NCBI GenBank assembly: GCA_035325645.1
Contig: DAOKZK010000003.1
Span: forward strand, 12,171 to 76,170
Origin: Macondimonas sp035325645
GTDB lineage: Bacteria; Pseudomonadota; Gammaproteobacteria; UBA5335
Direction: 5' to 3'
Length of the DNA: 64,000 nt
Positions within the stretch are counted from its first letter, which is position 1. Every line of letters begins with the position of its first letter. This document shows, in pieces, positions 1-9,430 of the stretch. The translations under genes and the position numbers were made by a program. The notes below the pieces were generated by a model, which made no database searches, was not told where the DNA came from, and saw only the letters and a program-made list of their open reading frames with translations.

Positions 1-92
1 GCCAGGGCGTCGAGATACGGCAGGATCGCCCTGCCGGTCAGCGATTCGATGTGCAGCGCGTCGTCCACACCGGGCTCCAAGCGACGGGTCAC
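1..92 (-). CDS. GNAT-family N-acetyltransferase, N-terminal fragment
   Basis: The minus strand from a GTG at 92 stays open to the window edge and gives about 30 residues. They read as a GNAT-type N-terminus, in which a GRAILPYLDAL-like segment normally precedes an LRIxVFRxxPYLY motif. That motif would lie outside the window, so the assignment rests on memory of the family start and is tentative. The gene would diverge from the DUF1820 gene at 166, leaving about 73 bp for both promoters. Confidence 0.45.
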   Translation of the reverse strand, partial: MTRRLEPGVDDALHIESLTGRAILPYLDAL

Positions 93-165
93 GACCGCAT
101 AGGCTACACTAGCGCCCCATCGAACGGGTGGCCCGGCAAGGCGGCGACCCTTTTGCGGAGTCGGC

Positions 166-501
166 ATGGCGGACAAGCTGTTTCGGGTGAGTTTCATCAA
201 TCAGGGCAAGGTCTACGAGGTCTACGCCAGGAGCGTCACCCAGGATTTCCTGTTCGGTTTCGTCACGCTCGAAGATCTGGTCTTCGGCACCCAGACCGAA
301 TTGCTGGTCGACCCGTCCGAGGAACGCCTGAAAAGCGAGTTCGCGGGTGTCGGCCGCAGCCATATCCCGCTGCATGCGCTGATCCGCGTCGACGAAGTCG
401 AGCAAGGGGGCACGGCGCGCATCACACCGCTCGAGGGCAACGTCACACCCTTCCCCGGGCCCTATGTTCCCCATCCGGGCAACAGCCCCGGTCGCCGCTG
501 A
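166..501 (+). CDS. DUF1820 family protein
   Basis: This 111-residue soluble protein begins MADKLFRVSFINQGKVYEVY and matches the conserved DUF1820 pattern of Gammaproteobacteria, with an SFINQGKVYEVYAR start and a GFVTLEDLVFG segment. Family function is unknown to me. A few proline- and glycine-rich residues end the protein (PFPGPYVPHPG). The next gene starts 14 bp downstream, so the two are probably co-transcribed. Confidence 0.85.
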   Translation: MADKLFRVSFINQGKVYEVYARSVTQDFLFGFVTLEDLVFGTQTELLVDPSEERLKSEFAGVGRSHIPLHALIRVDEVEQGGTARITPLEGNVTPFPGPYVPHPGNSPGRR

Positions 502-515
502 GATCGCCGCGGTTC

Positions 516-1295
516 ATGCGTCGCCTGCGCTTCGCCACCCTCGGCAGTGGCAGCCGCGGCAATGCCACGGTCATCGCCTGTGGCCGGACCGTGGTGCTCA
601 TGGACTGCGGCTTTGCCGTCAACGAGACGCTGCGCCGCCTGGGCGCATTGGGTCTGTCCGGTGAGGATCTCTCGGCCATCGTCGTCACCCACGAACATGG
701 CGACCACATGGGCGGCGTGGCGCGGCTGGCGCGGCGCTTCAAGCTGCCGGTGTGGCTGACGGCCGGCACCTACCGCGGCGGTGGCGCGCCGAAACTGCCG
801 GACGTGCGGCTGTTCAACCCCCACGAGGCATTCGCGATCGGGGATGTGGCGATCCAGCCCTATCCGGTTCCGCACGACGCGCGCGAGCCCTGCCAGTTCG
901 TCTTCTCCGACGGCGACCAGCGCCTGGGCGTGCTGAGTGATGCAGGCCATGTCACGCCGCACATGCGCCGCTGCCTGAATGGGCTCGACGCACTGATCCT
1001 CGAATTCAACCACGATCCGCAGCTGCTCGCGGCCGGTCCGTATCCGCCGGAACTACAGGCGCGCGTCGGCGGACAACTGGGCCACCTGAACAATCATCAG
1101 GCGGTAGAATTGCTGGCAGGCATCGACCGCCAGACGCTGCAGCATCTGATCGCCGGGCACATCAGCGAAAAGAACAACACCCCCGCCCACGTCCGCCGCA
1201 CCGTGGCGAGCCGTCTGCCGGCCGAGGCGGCGGGCATGACGCTGGCACCGCAGGACGAAGGCCTGGGCTGGCACGAACTGAGGCGGCACGGCTAA
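516..1295 (+). CDS. Metallo-beta-lactamase-fold hydrolase, YycJ-like
   Basis: The 259-residue protein carries the zinc-binding THEHGDHMGG motif near residue 55, an SDAGH segment near residue 144 and a late AGHISEKNN segment. This is the pattern of single-domain YycJ/phosphoribosyl-phosphodiesterase-like MBL proteins. Family members act on phosphodiester substrates, but the substrate here cannot be read from sequence. The ATG at 516 starts the recognisable family N-terminus (FATLGSGSRGN). The frame is open upstream to 51, but that extension overlaps the DUF1820 gene and has no family similarity. Confidence 0.82.
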   Translation: MRRLRFATLGSGSRGNATVIACGRTVVLMDCGFAVNETLRRLGALGLSGEDLSAIVVTHEHGDHMGGVARLARRFKLPVWLTAGTYRGGGAPKLPDVRLFNPHEAFAIGDVAIQPYPVPHDAREPCQFVFSDGDQRLGVLSDAGHVTPHMRRCLNGLDALILEFNHDPQLLAAGPYPPELQARVGGQLGHLNNHQAVELLAGIDRQTLQHLIAGHISEKNNTPAHVRRTVASRLPAEAAGMTLAPQDEGLGWHELRRHG

Positions 1296-1322
1296 GCCCC
1301 CGCCATGTCTCGAGGACATCGC

Positions 1323-4300
1323 ATGCGCATCATTCACGGCTCCACGGCCCTGTCCCCGTTCCGTCTGACCCGCTTGCTGCAGACCATCCAGATGCGCATG
1401 CCCACCGTCACGGCCATCGCGGCGCACCATGACTATCTGGTGGAACTCACCGGGCCGCTGGACCCGGCGGCCGAGGCTCGGCTCGGCCAACTGCTCGACG
1501 CGGTCGCCGAGGCTGCACCGGCCGATGGAAACCAACGGCTCTGGGTCATCCCGCGGGCCGGCACGGTGTCTCCCTGGTGCAGCAAGGCCACCGACATCGC
1601 CCGCGGCTGCGGCCTCACCGCGGTGCGGCGCATCGAGCGCGCCCTGCGCCTGGACCTGTGCGGCGTGCCGCCGGAGCGTTCGGCGCTGGGGGAGCTGGGC
1701 GAGGTGCTGCACGACCGGCTGACCCAAACGCTGATCGAGCGGATCACTGATGCCGAGGCGCTCCTGTTTCGCCACCCGGAGCCCGCGCCGCTGCGCACGG
1801 TTCCGCTCGGCACCGGCGGGCGCGCGGCGTTGGAGGCCGCCAACCGGGACTGGGGGCTGGCGCTCGCCGCCGATGAAATCGACTACCTGCTGGACAGTTT
1901 CGCGACACTCGGCCGGGACCCCACCGACGTCGAGCTGATGATGTTCGCCCAGGCCAATTCGGAGCACTGCCGGCACAAGATCTTCAACGCGAGCTGGGTC
2001 ATCGACGGTCAGGCCGAGTGCGAGTCCCTGTTCGGCATGATCCGCAACACCTACGCCCATCGAAATGCAGGCATCCTCTCGGCCTACAAGGACAATTCGG
2101 CGGTGATCGAGGGCCCGCAGGCGGCGCGCTTTTTCCCCGATCCCGGCTCGCGCGAATACGGCGCCACGGTCGAGTCCGTCGATCTGTTGATGAAGGTGGA
2201 AACGCACAACCACCCGACCGCGATCGCCCCTTTTCCCGGCGCGGCCACCGGCGCGGGCGGGGAGATCCGCGACGAAGGCGCGACGGGCCGCGGCGCGCAC
2301 CCGAAGGCCGGCCTGACCGGCTTCGCCGTCTCCAATCTGCACCTGCCCGACATGGCGCGCCCGTGGGAAATCGATCACGGCCGACCGGCGGCCATCGCCT
2401 CGGCGCGGGACATCATGCTGGCGGGGCCCCTGGGCGGGGCGGCCTACAACAACGAGTTCGGTCGTCCCAACCTCGCGGGCTTCTTCCGCAGCTACGAGCA
2501 GCGCATCGCGCGCGGCGGCGCGGACGAGGTGCGCGGCTACCACAAGCCCATCATGCTCGCCGGCGGGATGGGCAACATCCGCCGCATGCATGTCGAAAAG
2601 CAGGCCATCCCGCCCCGGGCGCCGCTGGTGGTGCTCGGCGGTCCAGCGCTGCTCCTGGGGCTCGGTGGCGGCGCGGCGTCCAGCATGAGCAGCGGCCAAA
2701 GCCATGCCGAGCTCGATTTTGCCTCCGTGCAACGCGAAAACCCGGAGATGGAGCGACGCTGCCAGGAAGTCATCGATCAGTGCTGGCAGCGTGGGGCCGA
2801 CAATCCCATTCTGGCGATCCACGACGTCGGCGCCGGCGGGCTGTCCAACGCCCTGCCGGAACTGGTCCACGACAGTGCCCGCGGCGGCCGCTTCGAGCTG
2901 CGCGCGATCCCCAGCGATGATCCGGGCATGTCGCCGATGGAGATCTGGTGCAACGAAGCGCAGGAACGCTACGTGCTCGCCATCGACCCGGCGCGCCTGC
3001 CGGCATTCATCGCCCTGTGCGAACGCGAGTCCTGCCCCTATGCCGTCGTCGGGGAGGCCACCCAAAACGCTGATCTCACGCTGACCGATACCCATTTCGG
3101 CAACCAGCCCATCGACCTGCCGCTGTCGGTGCTGCTGGGCAAACCGCCGCGCATGCATCGCGAGGTCGCCCGCCGCGCGCCCGATCCGCTCGCGGGCGCG
3201 CGCGAGGACGACGCCCTGCGCGGAGTCGATCTCATGGACGCCGCCGAACGCTTGCTGCGCCTGCCCACGATCGCCGACAAGACCTTCCTCATCACCATCG
3301 GCGATCGCAGCGTGGGTGGGCTCACCGTGCGTGACCAGATGGTCGGCCCCTGGCAGGTGCCGGTCGCCGACTGCGCGATGACGGCCACCGGCTACACCGG
3401 CTGGACCGGCGAGGCGATGGCGCTCGGCGAACGCACCCCGGCCGCGCTCGTCGATGCCGCGGCGGCGGCGCGCTTGGCCGTGGGCGAGGCCCTGACCAAT
3501 CTCGCCGCTGCAGCGATCCGTGATACCTCGGATGTCGTGCTGTCGGCCAACTGGATGGCGGCTGCGGGTCATCCCGGCGAGGATGCGGCCCTGTTCGACG
3601 CGGTGCGCGCCGTGGGCATGGAACTGTGTCCTGCGCTCGACATCACCATTCCGGTCGGCAAGGACTCGCTGTCGATGAAGACGGTGTGGCGGGACACTGG
3701 GGGAACGCGGAGCGTGACCTCGCCCGTCTCGCTGATCGTCTCGGCGTTCGCCACGGTCGAGGACGTGCGCCATCACCTGACCCCGCAATTGCGCCTGGAC
3801 GCCGGTCCCAGCGCGCTCTTGCTGATCGACCTGGGCGCGGGCCGCCAGCGCCTTGGCGGATCTTGTCTCGCCCAGGTCTTCGGCCAACTCGGGGGCGCGG
3901 TGCCGGACGTGGATGATCCCGCGCGACTGCGCGCCTTCGTGCGCGTCATCCATGACCTCGCGGCGCAGAACCGGCTGCTCGCCTATCACGACCGGTCCGA
4001 TGGCGGGCTGTTCGTCACTTTGGTGGAAATGGCGTTTGCCGGTGGCTGCGGTCTCGACGTCGATCTCGGTGCGCTGGGAGGTGACCCGGTCGGCGCGCTG
4101 TTCGCCGAGGAACTGGGCGCCGTGATCCAGGTAGCGGAAGCCGATCGAGCGGCTGTGCTGGCGGCATTCGAGCAGGCGGGGCTGGCGTCCTGCGTGCGCG
4201 CCATCGGCCGGCCGGAACCGGGTGTCACCCTGCGCTTCAACGCAAACGGCAAGCGCTTGCTCGAAGGGGATCGCCTCGTCTGGCGCCGCATGTGGTCCGA

Positions 4301-5207
4301 AACCAGCTTTGCGCTGCAGCGGCTGCGCGACGATCCGGCCTGCGCCGAGGAGGCCTACGCGGCCTTGTCGCGCAGCGACGATCCGGGCTTGACTGCCGCG
4401 CGTCTGCCCATCCTTGCGCCGCTGCCGACCCTCAGCCGCCGTGACCGGCCGCGCGTCGCCATCCTGCGCGAACAGGGGGTCAATGGGCACGTGGAAATGG
4501 CGGCCGCCTTCGATCGCGCGGGATTTGCCGCCATCGATGTGCACATGAGCGATCTGCTCACGGGCGGCGCCTCGCTCGCCGATTTTCAGGGCCTCGTCGC
4601 CTGCGGCGGCTTCTCCTTCGGGGATGTGCTGGGGGCCGGCGGCGGGTGGGCCAAGCGGATTCTCTTCAACGATCGCCTGAGGGACATGTTCGAGACGTTC
4701 TTCGCGCGGCCGGACAGCTTCTCGCTGGGCGTCTGCAACGGCTGCCAGATGCTCTCCCAGCTCAAGGGCCTGATCCCGGGCGCCGCGCGCTGGCCACGTT
4801 TCCTGCGCAACCGCTCGGAACAGTTCGAGGCGCGCCTGAGCCTGGTGGAGGTGCTCGATTCCCCGTCCGTGTTTCTCGCCGGACTCGCGGGCGCGCGGCT
4901 GCCGATCGCGGTGGCCCACGGCGAAGGCCGGGTGGCCTTCGATGCGCCGATGGACGAAGCGCAAGCCCGCGTCGCGCTGCGCTACATCGACGGTAGCGGA
5001 GCGCCGGCCGAACGTTATCCTGCCAACCCCAACGGCTCACCGGGCGGCATCACGGGATTGACCACCGACGATGGCCGCGTGACCATCCTGATGCCGCATC
5101 CGGAACGCGTGATCCGCAGCATCCATCTGTCCTGGCACCCGGACGACTGGCCCGAGGACAGCCCCTGGCTGCGAATGTTCCAGAACGCGCGCGCCTGGGT
5201 CGGCTGA
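1323..5207 (+). CDS. purL: Phosphoribosylformylglycinamidine synthase
   Basis: This is the large single-chain proteobacterial FGAM synthase of 1294 residues, the fourth step of de novo purine synthesis (FGAR + glutamine + ATP to FGAM). The order is an N-terminal PurS-like domain, the ATP-binding synthetase core (MKVETHNHPTAIAPFPGAATG near residue 290) and a C-terminal class I glutamine amidotransferase. The amidotransferase nucleophile is in GVCNGCQ and its histidine/glutamate in MPHPERV. ATG 1323 is preferred over 1305 because family members begin M(x)IxxGSxALSxFR. A very long antisense frame covers it and is a GC artefact. Confidence 0.97.
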   Translation: MRIIHGSTALSPFRLTRLLQTIQMRMPTVTAIAAHHDYLVELTGPLDPAAEARLGQLLDAVAEAAPADGNQRLWVIPRAGTVSPWCSKATDIARGCGLTAVRRIERALRLDLCGVPPERSALGELGEVLHDRLTQTLIERITDAEALLFRHPEPAPLRTVPLGTGGRAALEAANRDWGLALAADEIDYLLDSFATLGRDPTDVELMMFAQANSEHCRHKIFNASWVIDGQAECESLFGMIRNTYAHRNAGILSAYKDNSAVIEGPQAARFFPDPGSREYGATVESVDLLMKVETHNHPTAIAPFPGAATGAGGEIRDEGATGRGAHPKAGLTGFAVSNLHLPDMARPWEIDHGRPAAIASARDIMLAGPLGGAAYNNEFGRPNLAGFFRSYEQRIARGGADEVRGYHKPIMLAGGMGNIRRMHVEKQAIPPRAPLVVLGGPALLLGLGGGAASSMSSGQSHAELDFASVQRENPEMERRCQEVIDQCWQRGADNPILAIHDVGAGGLSNALPELVHDSARGGRFELRAIPSDDPGMSPMEIWCNEAQERYVLAIDPARLPAFIALCERESCPYAVVGEATQNADLTLTDTHFGNQPIDLPLSVLLGKPPRMHREVARRAPDPLAGAREDDALRGVDLMDAAERLLRLPTIADKTFLITIGDRSVGGLTVRDQMVGPWQVPVADCAMTATGYTGWTGEAMALGERTPAALVDAAAAARLAVGEALTNLAAAAIRDTSDVVLSANWMAAAGHPGEDAALFDAVRAVGMELCPALDITIPVGKDSLSMKTVWRDTGGTRSVTSPVSLIVSAFATVEDVRHHLTPQLRLDAGPSALLLIDLGAGRQRLGGSCLAQVFGQLGGAVPDVDDPARLRAFVRVIHDLAAQNRLLAYHDRSDGGLFVTLVEMAFAGGCGLDVDLGALGGDPVGALFAEELGAVIQVAEADRAAVLAAFEQAGLASCVRAIGRPEPGVTLRFNANGKRLLEGDRLVWRRMWSETSFALQRLRDDPACAEEAYAALSRSDDPGLTAARLPILAPLPTLSRRDRPRVAILREQGVNGHVEMAAAFDRAGFAAIDVHMSDLLTGGASLADFQGLVACGGFSFGDVLGAGGGWAKRILFNDRLRDMFETFFARPDSFSLGVCNGCQMLSQLKGLIPGAARWPRFLRNRSEQFEARLSLVEVLDSPSVFLAGLAGARLPIAVAHGEGRVAFDAPMDEAQARVALRYIDGSGAPAERYPANPNGSPGGITGLTTDDGRVTILMPHPERVIRSIHLSWHPDDWPEDSPWLRMFQNARAWVG

Positions 5208-5220
5208 ATGCTGGACGGGT

Positions 5221-5466
5221 TCAGCGTTTGTCGTGATAGAGCTTGTAACCCCACAGGCCCAGAACCAAAAAGATGCCGCCCAGTCCGAACGCCAGCTGCA
5301 GTTGAACATCGGCCTGCGGACTGAAGAAATAGGCCAGCATCCGCCCGCCCCGCGGGATGGTGGCCGAGTAATAGGTCGCAATCAGGCACAAGCCGAACCC
5401 CAAGACCAGAAAACGGCTGCGATGCTCGATCAAAATCTTGTTTTTTGCCAACCACCAGCGGCGCAC
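5221..5466 (-). CDS. Small two-helix membrane protein, unknown function
   Basis: This protein of about 81 residues starts at GTG 5466, which has a GGAGAG ribosome-binding site just upstream. The open frame continues to 5541 without a family signal. Two hydrophobic segments are visible, FLVLGFGLCLIATYYSAT and LAFGLGGIFLVLGLWGY, separated by a short loop with PRGGR. The C-terminus is basic (YKLYHDKR). I do not recognise the family. It converges on purL with a 13-bp gap and diverges from the methyltransferase at 5606. Confidence 0.6.
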   Translation of the reverse strand: MRRWWLAKNKILIEHRSRFLVLGFGLCLIATYYSATIPRGGRMLAYFFSPQADVQLQLAFGLGGIFLVLGLWGYKLYHDKR

Positions 5467-5540
5467 GTCCCTCTCCTCCGCCCGATTGCACCCGCCTGAC
5501 CGATCCCCCGGAGCTGGACGGGTTTCCCTTGCCGTTATCA

Positions 5541-5580
5541 TAAGCCAAGCACATCGCCGATCCGTTGCTTATACTGGCTG
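5541..5580 (+). promoter_or_regulatory. Candidate promoter for the methyltransferase gene
   Basis: A TATACT -10-like hexamer at 5570-5575 lies 30 bp before ATG 5606. It is preceded by TTGC, which partly resembles an extended -10. No good -35 box sits at 17 bp. This is inferred by eye only. Confidence 0.28.
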
Positions 5581-5605
5581 CACATAACATCACCCGCGAT
5601 ACGGT

Positions 5606-6451
5606 ATGGACGCCCAGCATCAACCCATCTTGGATTACTACCGGGAAAGCCACATCGACTACCAGATGATCTGGGGGAGTTTCCGGCATCTCGGCCTGCA
5701 TTATGGTTACCATGACGCCGCTCATCGCGGCCACAATGCGGCCGTGCTCAACATGAATCGGCAAGTGGCCGACCGGCTGCAGGTGCAGGCCGGTCAGCGC
5801 TTGGTCGATGCCGGCTGCGGCATCGGGGGAACCAGCATCTGGATGGCCGAGAATCGCGGTGCCGACGTCACCGGCGTAAACATCTCGCCCGAGCAACTGG
5901 CTCGCGCCCGCAAACTGGTCGCGGCCCGTCACCTGCAGGACCGCGTCCGGTTCGTCCAGCGCAGCTACATCGACACCGGCTTGCCGGACGCGCAGTTCGA
6001 CGGCATTTATGGCATGGAGAGCGTGAGCTACGCCATCGACAAGCGGGACTTCATCCGCGAAGCCTATCGGCTGCTGAAACCGGGCGGGCGCCTCGTGATC
6101 ACCGATGGGTTCAGGAACGACACCGCCTTTCCCGAGCATCTGCGCGGCGACTATCAGCGCTGGCTGGACGGCTGGGCGGTCGACAACCTGGCCGGCGCCC
6201 GCCAGTTCCAGGACGATCTGGCCGAACTGGGTTTTCGGAACATCCGCTTCGAGGACTCCCTCCAACGCGTGCTGCCCTCCTCCCGCCGCATGCACATCGC
6301 GGCAAAATACACCCTCTGGGGCGGAAAATTGCTCGAAAAGCTCCGCATCCGCACGCCGGTCCAGACCGGCAACATCATCGCTGCGAAGCTGCAATACCCC
6401 TGCCTGATCGGCCGTGCGTGGATCTACGGTATCGTCACGGCCGTCAAATAA
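5606..6451 (+). CDS. Class I SAM-dependent methyltransferase, sterol/tocopherol type
   Basis: The 281-residue protein has a SAM-binding motif I at VDAGCGIGG (about residues 67-75), the acidic end of strand 2 at GVNIS, and a post-motif LLKPGGRLVITDG. The N-terminus (ILDYYRESHIDYQMIWG) and the GYHD segment resemble tocopherol or cyclopropane/sterol small-molecule C- or O-methyltransferases. Substrate is unknown. There is no signal peptide. It stands alone between a divergent small gene and a long non-coding stretch. Confidence 0.8.
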   Translation: MDAQHQPILDYYRESHIDYQMIWGSFRHLGLHYGYHDAAHRGHNAAVLNMNRQVADRLQVQAGQRLVDAGCGIGGTSIWMAENRGADVTGVNISPEQLARARKLVAARHLQDRVRFVQRSYIDTGLPDAQFDGIYGMESVSYAIDKRDFIREAYRLLKPGGRLVITDGFRNDTAFPEHLRGDYQRWLDGWAVDNLAGARQFQDDLAELGFRNIRFEDSLQRVLPSSRRMHIAAKYTLWGGKLLEKLRIRTPVQTGNIIAAKLQYPCLIGRAWIYGIVTAVK

Positions 6452-6704
6452 GGGGCCCTTCGATGCCCCCCCGGTGACCGATGGGCTTTGGCAGCTCATG
6501 CCGCCCGATCCGAATCTGCCGAGCCAGCTCACCCGGGTGGGTCAGACTCTGTCCACTCAGGTCAGCCCAGCGGGCGTCCGAACGCACCGGCAGCGCTCAA
6601 CTGTCGATAAAACAAGGCTGGCATCGGTATTGCTTGGTCCATGACACAGGGATGCAGCAACACACACAGCCGACCACGAAAAGAACATCTCGCCTTTCGC
6701 CTCT
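6452..6704. other. Non-coding stretch before an isolated terminator
   Basis: About 250 bp follow the methyltransferase stop without a convincing reading frame; short frames here lack family similarity and ribosome-binding sites. It may be a long 3' UTR or hold a small RNA that ends at the terminator at 6705. No promoter is clear enough to call. Confidence 0.5.
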
Positions 6705-6731
6705 AGCCCCCGAACCAAGGGGGCTTTTTTT
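6705..6731 (+). terminator. Rho-independent terminator
   Basis: AGCCCCC and GGGGGCT form a 7-bp stem around a seven-base loop and are followed directly by seven T residues on the plus strand. It faces the end of the convergent transglycosylase gene. The minus strand lacks a T tract here, so it serves plus-strand transcription. Confidence 0.85.
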
Positions 6732-6793
6732 CGGTTCGGTGTTTGCAGCCCACTTTCACCCGGACGCCACCGCACCCGCAGGGCCGCAGCAGC

Positions 6794-8041
6794 CTAGTCG
6801 GTCTCGGTCCGGCCCGAGCCATCCCGCGGAACACTGAGGCCAGCCTGTTTCGAGGCCGCCCGCAGCGCCTCCAGCAGGGCCTGATCGGGCTCGCCGTCGA
6901 GAGGCAGGCCGGTGTCGCGCACGAAGCGGCGTATGGCCGAGCGACTTTCCTCGCCCAGCACGCCATCCACCCGACTGATGGGGTAGCCCAGCATCTTGAG
7001 GTGCTGTTGGATCTCCCGCCCGTCGGCGCGCAGGTAGCGTGTCACACGTGGCCCTTGGGCATGCAGCGGCGGGCCACCTGCCAGCCGATCCGCCAGCAGA
7101 CCGACCGCGAGCGCATAGTTGGTCGAGGCATTCCAGCGCATGATGACGCGGAAGTTGGGGTAGGTCACGAAGGCCGGCCCGGTGCGCCCACCCGGTGCCA
7201 GCAACGAGATCGCCTCGGGTCGATCCGGCAGCATTGATCCGTCGACGCGGCGGACGCCCAGCGCCGTCCATTGCGCGACGGGCTTGGATGTCTTGTACCC
7301 CGCATGCTCCAGCGCGCGCGGATCCTCGAGCACGACCTCCTCGCCCCATGGCTCGGTGGGACGCCAGCCCATGCGATTCAGATAGTTCGCTGCCGATGCC
7401 AGCGCATCGGGGAGACTGCGCCACAAATCGATGCGGCCGTCCCGATCATAGTCCACGGCATAGTGACGCATGGTCGTGGGCATGAATTGGGTGTGTCCCA
7501 TTGCGCCGGCCCACGAACCACGCAGATCCGCCAGATCCAGTCGCCCTTCATCGACCATGGCCACGGCGTCGATCAACTGCCGGCTGAACATGCGACTGCG
7601 CCGCGCATCGCATGCCAAGGTCGCCAGCGCATCGAGGGTGGGAATATCACCGAAGTAGTTGCCGAAGTTGGTCTCCAGCCCCCAGAACGCAACCAGGTAC
7701 TCGGGCGGTATGCCGTATTCCGCCTGTAGGCGCGCGAGCAGCGGGCGATGCTGTTCCAGCACCGCCTGGCCGTTTTGCAGGCGCGTCGGGCTGATGCTGC
7801 GCTCGAGGTAATCCCAGAAACTGGAAACGAATTCGCTTTGCCCGCCACGATCCGTGCGGATGACATCAGGACGCTGACGTATGCCGGCGAAGGCAACCGC
7901 GAGCGTCTCGGATCGCACACCCGCTTGCCGCGCCTGATTGCGCAGATCGCCGACACAGGCTTCAAATGACGAGGCCGCCGCGTTGCCCGCAGCCAATGTG
8001 AGCAGCAATCCCACCAAACTTGAAAGGCCGTATTTCCGCAT
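6794..8041 (-). CDS. Lytic murein transglycosylase, MltB family, with peptidoglycan-binding domain
   Basis: This exported protein of 415 residues has a signal peptide (KYGLSSLVGLLLTLAAGNAAA). Its catalytic domain has the MltB/SLT pattern: GLETNFG contains the catalytic glutamate, followed by GSWAGAMGHTQFMP. The C-terminal part (IQQHLKMLGYPISRVDGVLGEESRSAIR, shown here in shortened sense as IQQHLKMLGY then GVLGEESR) is a PG_binding_1 domain. It cleaves murein glycan strands to anhydromuropeptides in the periplasm. ATG 8041 has GGAAG five bases upstream; an in-frame GTG at 8053 is an alternative. No lipobox cysteine follows the signal peptide, so it is probably soluble. Confidence 0.9.
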   Translation of the reverse strand: MRKYGLSSLVGLLLTLAAGNAAASSFEACVGDLRNQARQAGVRSETLAVAFAGIRQRPDVIRTDRGGQSEFVSSFWDYLERSISPTRLQNGQAVLEQHRPLLARLQAEYGIPPEYLVAFWGLETNFGNYFGDIPTLDALATLACDARRSRMFSRQLIDAVAMVDEGRLDLADLRGSWAGAMGHTQFMPTTMRHYAVDYDRDGRIDLWRSLPDALASAANYLNRMGWRPTEPWGEEVVLEDPRALEHAGYKTSKPVAQWTALGVRRVDGSMLPDRPEAISLLAPGGRTGPAFVTYPNFRVIMRWNASTNYALAVGLLADRLAGGPPLHAQGPRVTRYLRADGREIQQHLKMLGYPISRVDGVLGEESRSAIRRFVRDTGLPLDGEPDQALLEALRAASKQAGLSVPRDGSGRTETD

Positions 8042-8258
8042 CAATACTTCCACAGGATGTTCCTTGAAAAAAGCCAGGGTCTGGGCCGGACTGCGCGATG
8101 GATTCTGGGCACAGCAGGTGCGTTGTTCAACTCCGCCCCGGCAGCAGCCGACAACGTGGGGTGACGGCGCGGCCCGGATCTGGTCCGCTTGTCATCGCAC
8201 GGCAAGCAAACCCTGCAAGAATCATCTCATTTCCATAACATCCGATGGGGGAGGTCCG

Positions 8259-9362
8259 ATGATCGACTTGCCACCCGACCGCGCGCTTGGAAAACTTCGA
8301 TTGCGCCTGGTCGCCATGGCCTGTGCCGTCTTTGCGCCCACGCTCGCTCACGCGGACATCGCGTGTCCCGCCACTGCCGCCGCTCCACCCGACTTTCAGT
8401 GGGGACTGGTCGCCTATCACGTCAATTTCCCCGGGTACGAGTTGCAGGTCGATGACCTGGATCGCATGGCCGCCAACGGCATTCAGTGGATCCGCATCGA
8501 TTTTGCCTGGGGACGCATCGAACCGGAGCAGGGCGGCGCGTTCGACTTCAGCTATTTTGACACCTTGGTCGCCGCCGCCCGGGCGCGTGGCATACGCATC
8601 GCCGGCACGCTCGGCAACGGCTACAACACCCGCGTCCGGCCCGTCGCGCCGCTCTGGACCCACAAGCTGAGCGGCCCGCAATACGTCGCCGCGCTGGCCC
8701 GCTACGCCGATGCCGTCGCGGAGCGGTACGCTGATGAGGTCGAGGTCTGGGCTCTGGAAAACGAGTTGCACATCGGCATTCTGCACGTCGCCCTGCAATG
8801 GCGGCATCGCATCTACCCGCCCGCGATCAATCAGGAAATCCTGCGCACCCTGTCGCAAGCCGTCGATCGACGCGATCCCACGGCCCAGATCGTGCTGACC
8901 CTGAGCCCCAGCTTTCCGGGCTGGCAGCGCTTCGTGAGGGAATCGACCCAGCGCTTCCGCTTCGATGCGGTCGGGCTGTATACCTATCCCTCGTTCAATG
9001 CCGGCGCGTCGCCAACGGGCTTTGAAGCGCTGGTAGCAGACCAGATCGCCGATGCGAAGGATGCCTCGCCAGGGCGTGAGGTCCTGATCTTCGAGACCGG
9101 CTACCAGACGCCGCCCGACAAACCCAGGACGCCGGAAGATGAAGGCGCTCTGCTCCTTGAGAATCAGGCGATCTACATCGAAACCATGGTGCGCTCCGCC
9201 ATCGACGGTGGCGCCAAGGGTGTGTACTTCTACCAATATCTGGACAATCCGGACGAACTCATTCCGCGCGAGGAGGTGTTCGGACTGGTGAGGCCGGATC
9301 GCACGCCCAAGCCCGCGTGGGGACGCTATGGCGACGTCATCGCAGCCTGCAGCACGCCGTGA
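8259..9362 (+). CDS. Secreted glycoside-hydrolase-like TIM-barrel protein (clan GH-A type)
   Basis: The 367-residue protein has a signal peptide ending near AHA (residue 32). The barrel shows a clan GH-A layout: an IQWIRIDFAWGRIEP strand, an acid/base Asn-Glu pair in WALENELH (N168, E169), and a probable nucleophile Glu279 in LIFETGYQTP. GH5, GH39, GH42 and GH53 relatives share this pattern; I cannot choose a family or substrate. ATG 8259 has GGGGAGG just upstream, while the frame is open to 7938 without similarity. It probably forms an operon with the secreted protein 68 bp downstream. Confidence 0.75.
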   Translation: MIDLPPDRALGKLRLRLVAMACAVFAPTLAHADIACPATAAAPPDFQWGLVAYHVNFPGYELQVDDLDRMAANGIQWIRIDFAWGRIEPEQGGAFDFSYFDTLVAAARARGIRIAGTLGNGYNTRVRPVAPLWTHKLSGPQYVAALARYADAVAERYADEVEVWALENELHIGILHVALQWRHRIYPPAINQEILRTLSQAVDRRDPTAQIVLTLSPSFPGWQRFVRESTQRFRFDAVGLYTYPSFNAGASPTGFEALVADQIADAKDASPGREVLIFETGYQTPPDKPRTPEDEGALLLENQAIYIETMVRSAIDGGAKGVYFYQYLDNPDELIPREEVFGLVRPDRTPKPAWGRYGDVIAACSTP

Positions 9363-9430
9363 GTGCATAGCCGGGAATCCCACCATCGATGGCATTTTGA
9401 TAGCCGACCAGACTTCGCCGAGGCAACCGG

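Noticed and set aside
51..515. An N-terminal extension of the metallo-beta-lactamase-fold protein
   Set aside because: It overlaps the DUF1820 gene in another frame and has no similarity; the family start is at 516.
1053..4964. A 1303-codon minus-strand open frame opposite purL
   Set aside because: It is entirely antisense to a clear purL, is rich in Arg/Ala/His low-complexity sequence, and matches no family. High GC keeps such frames open.
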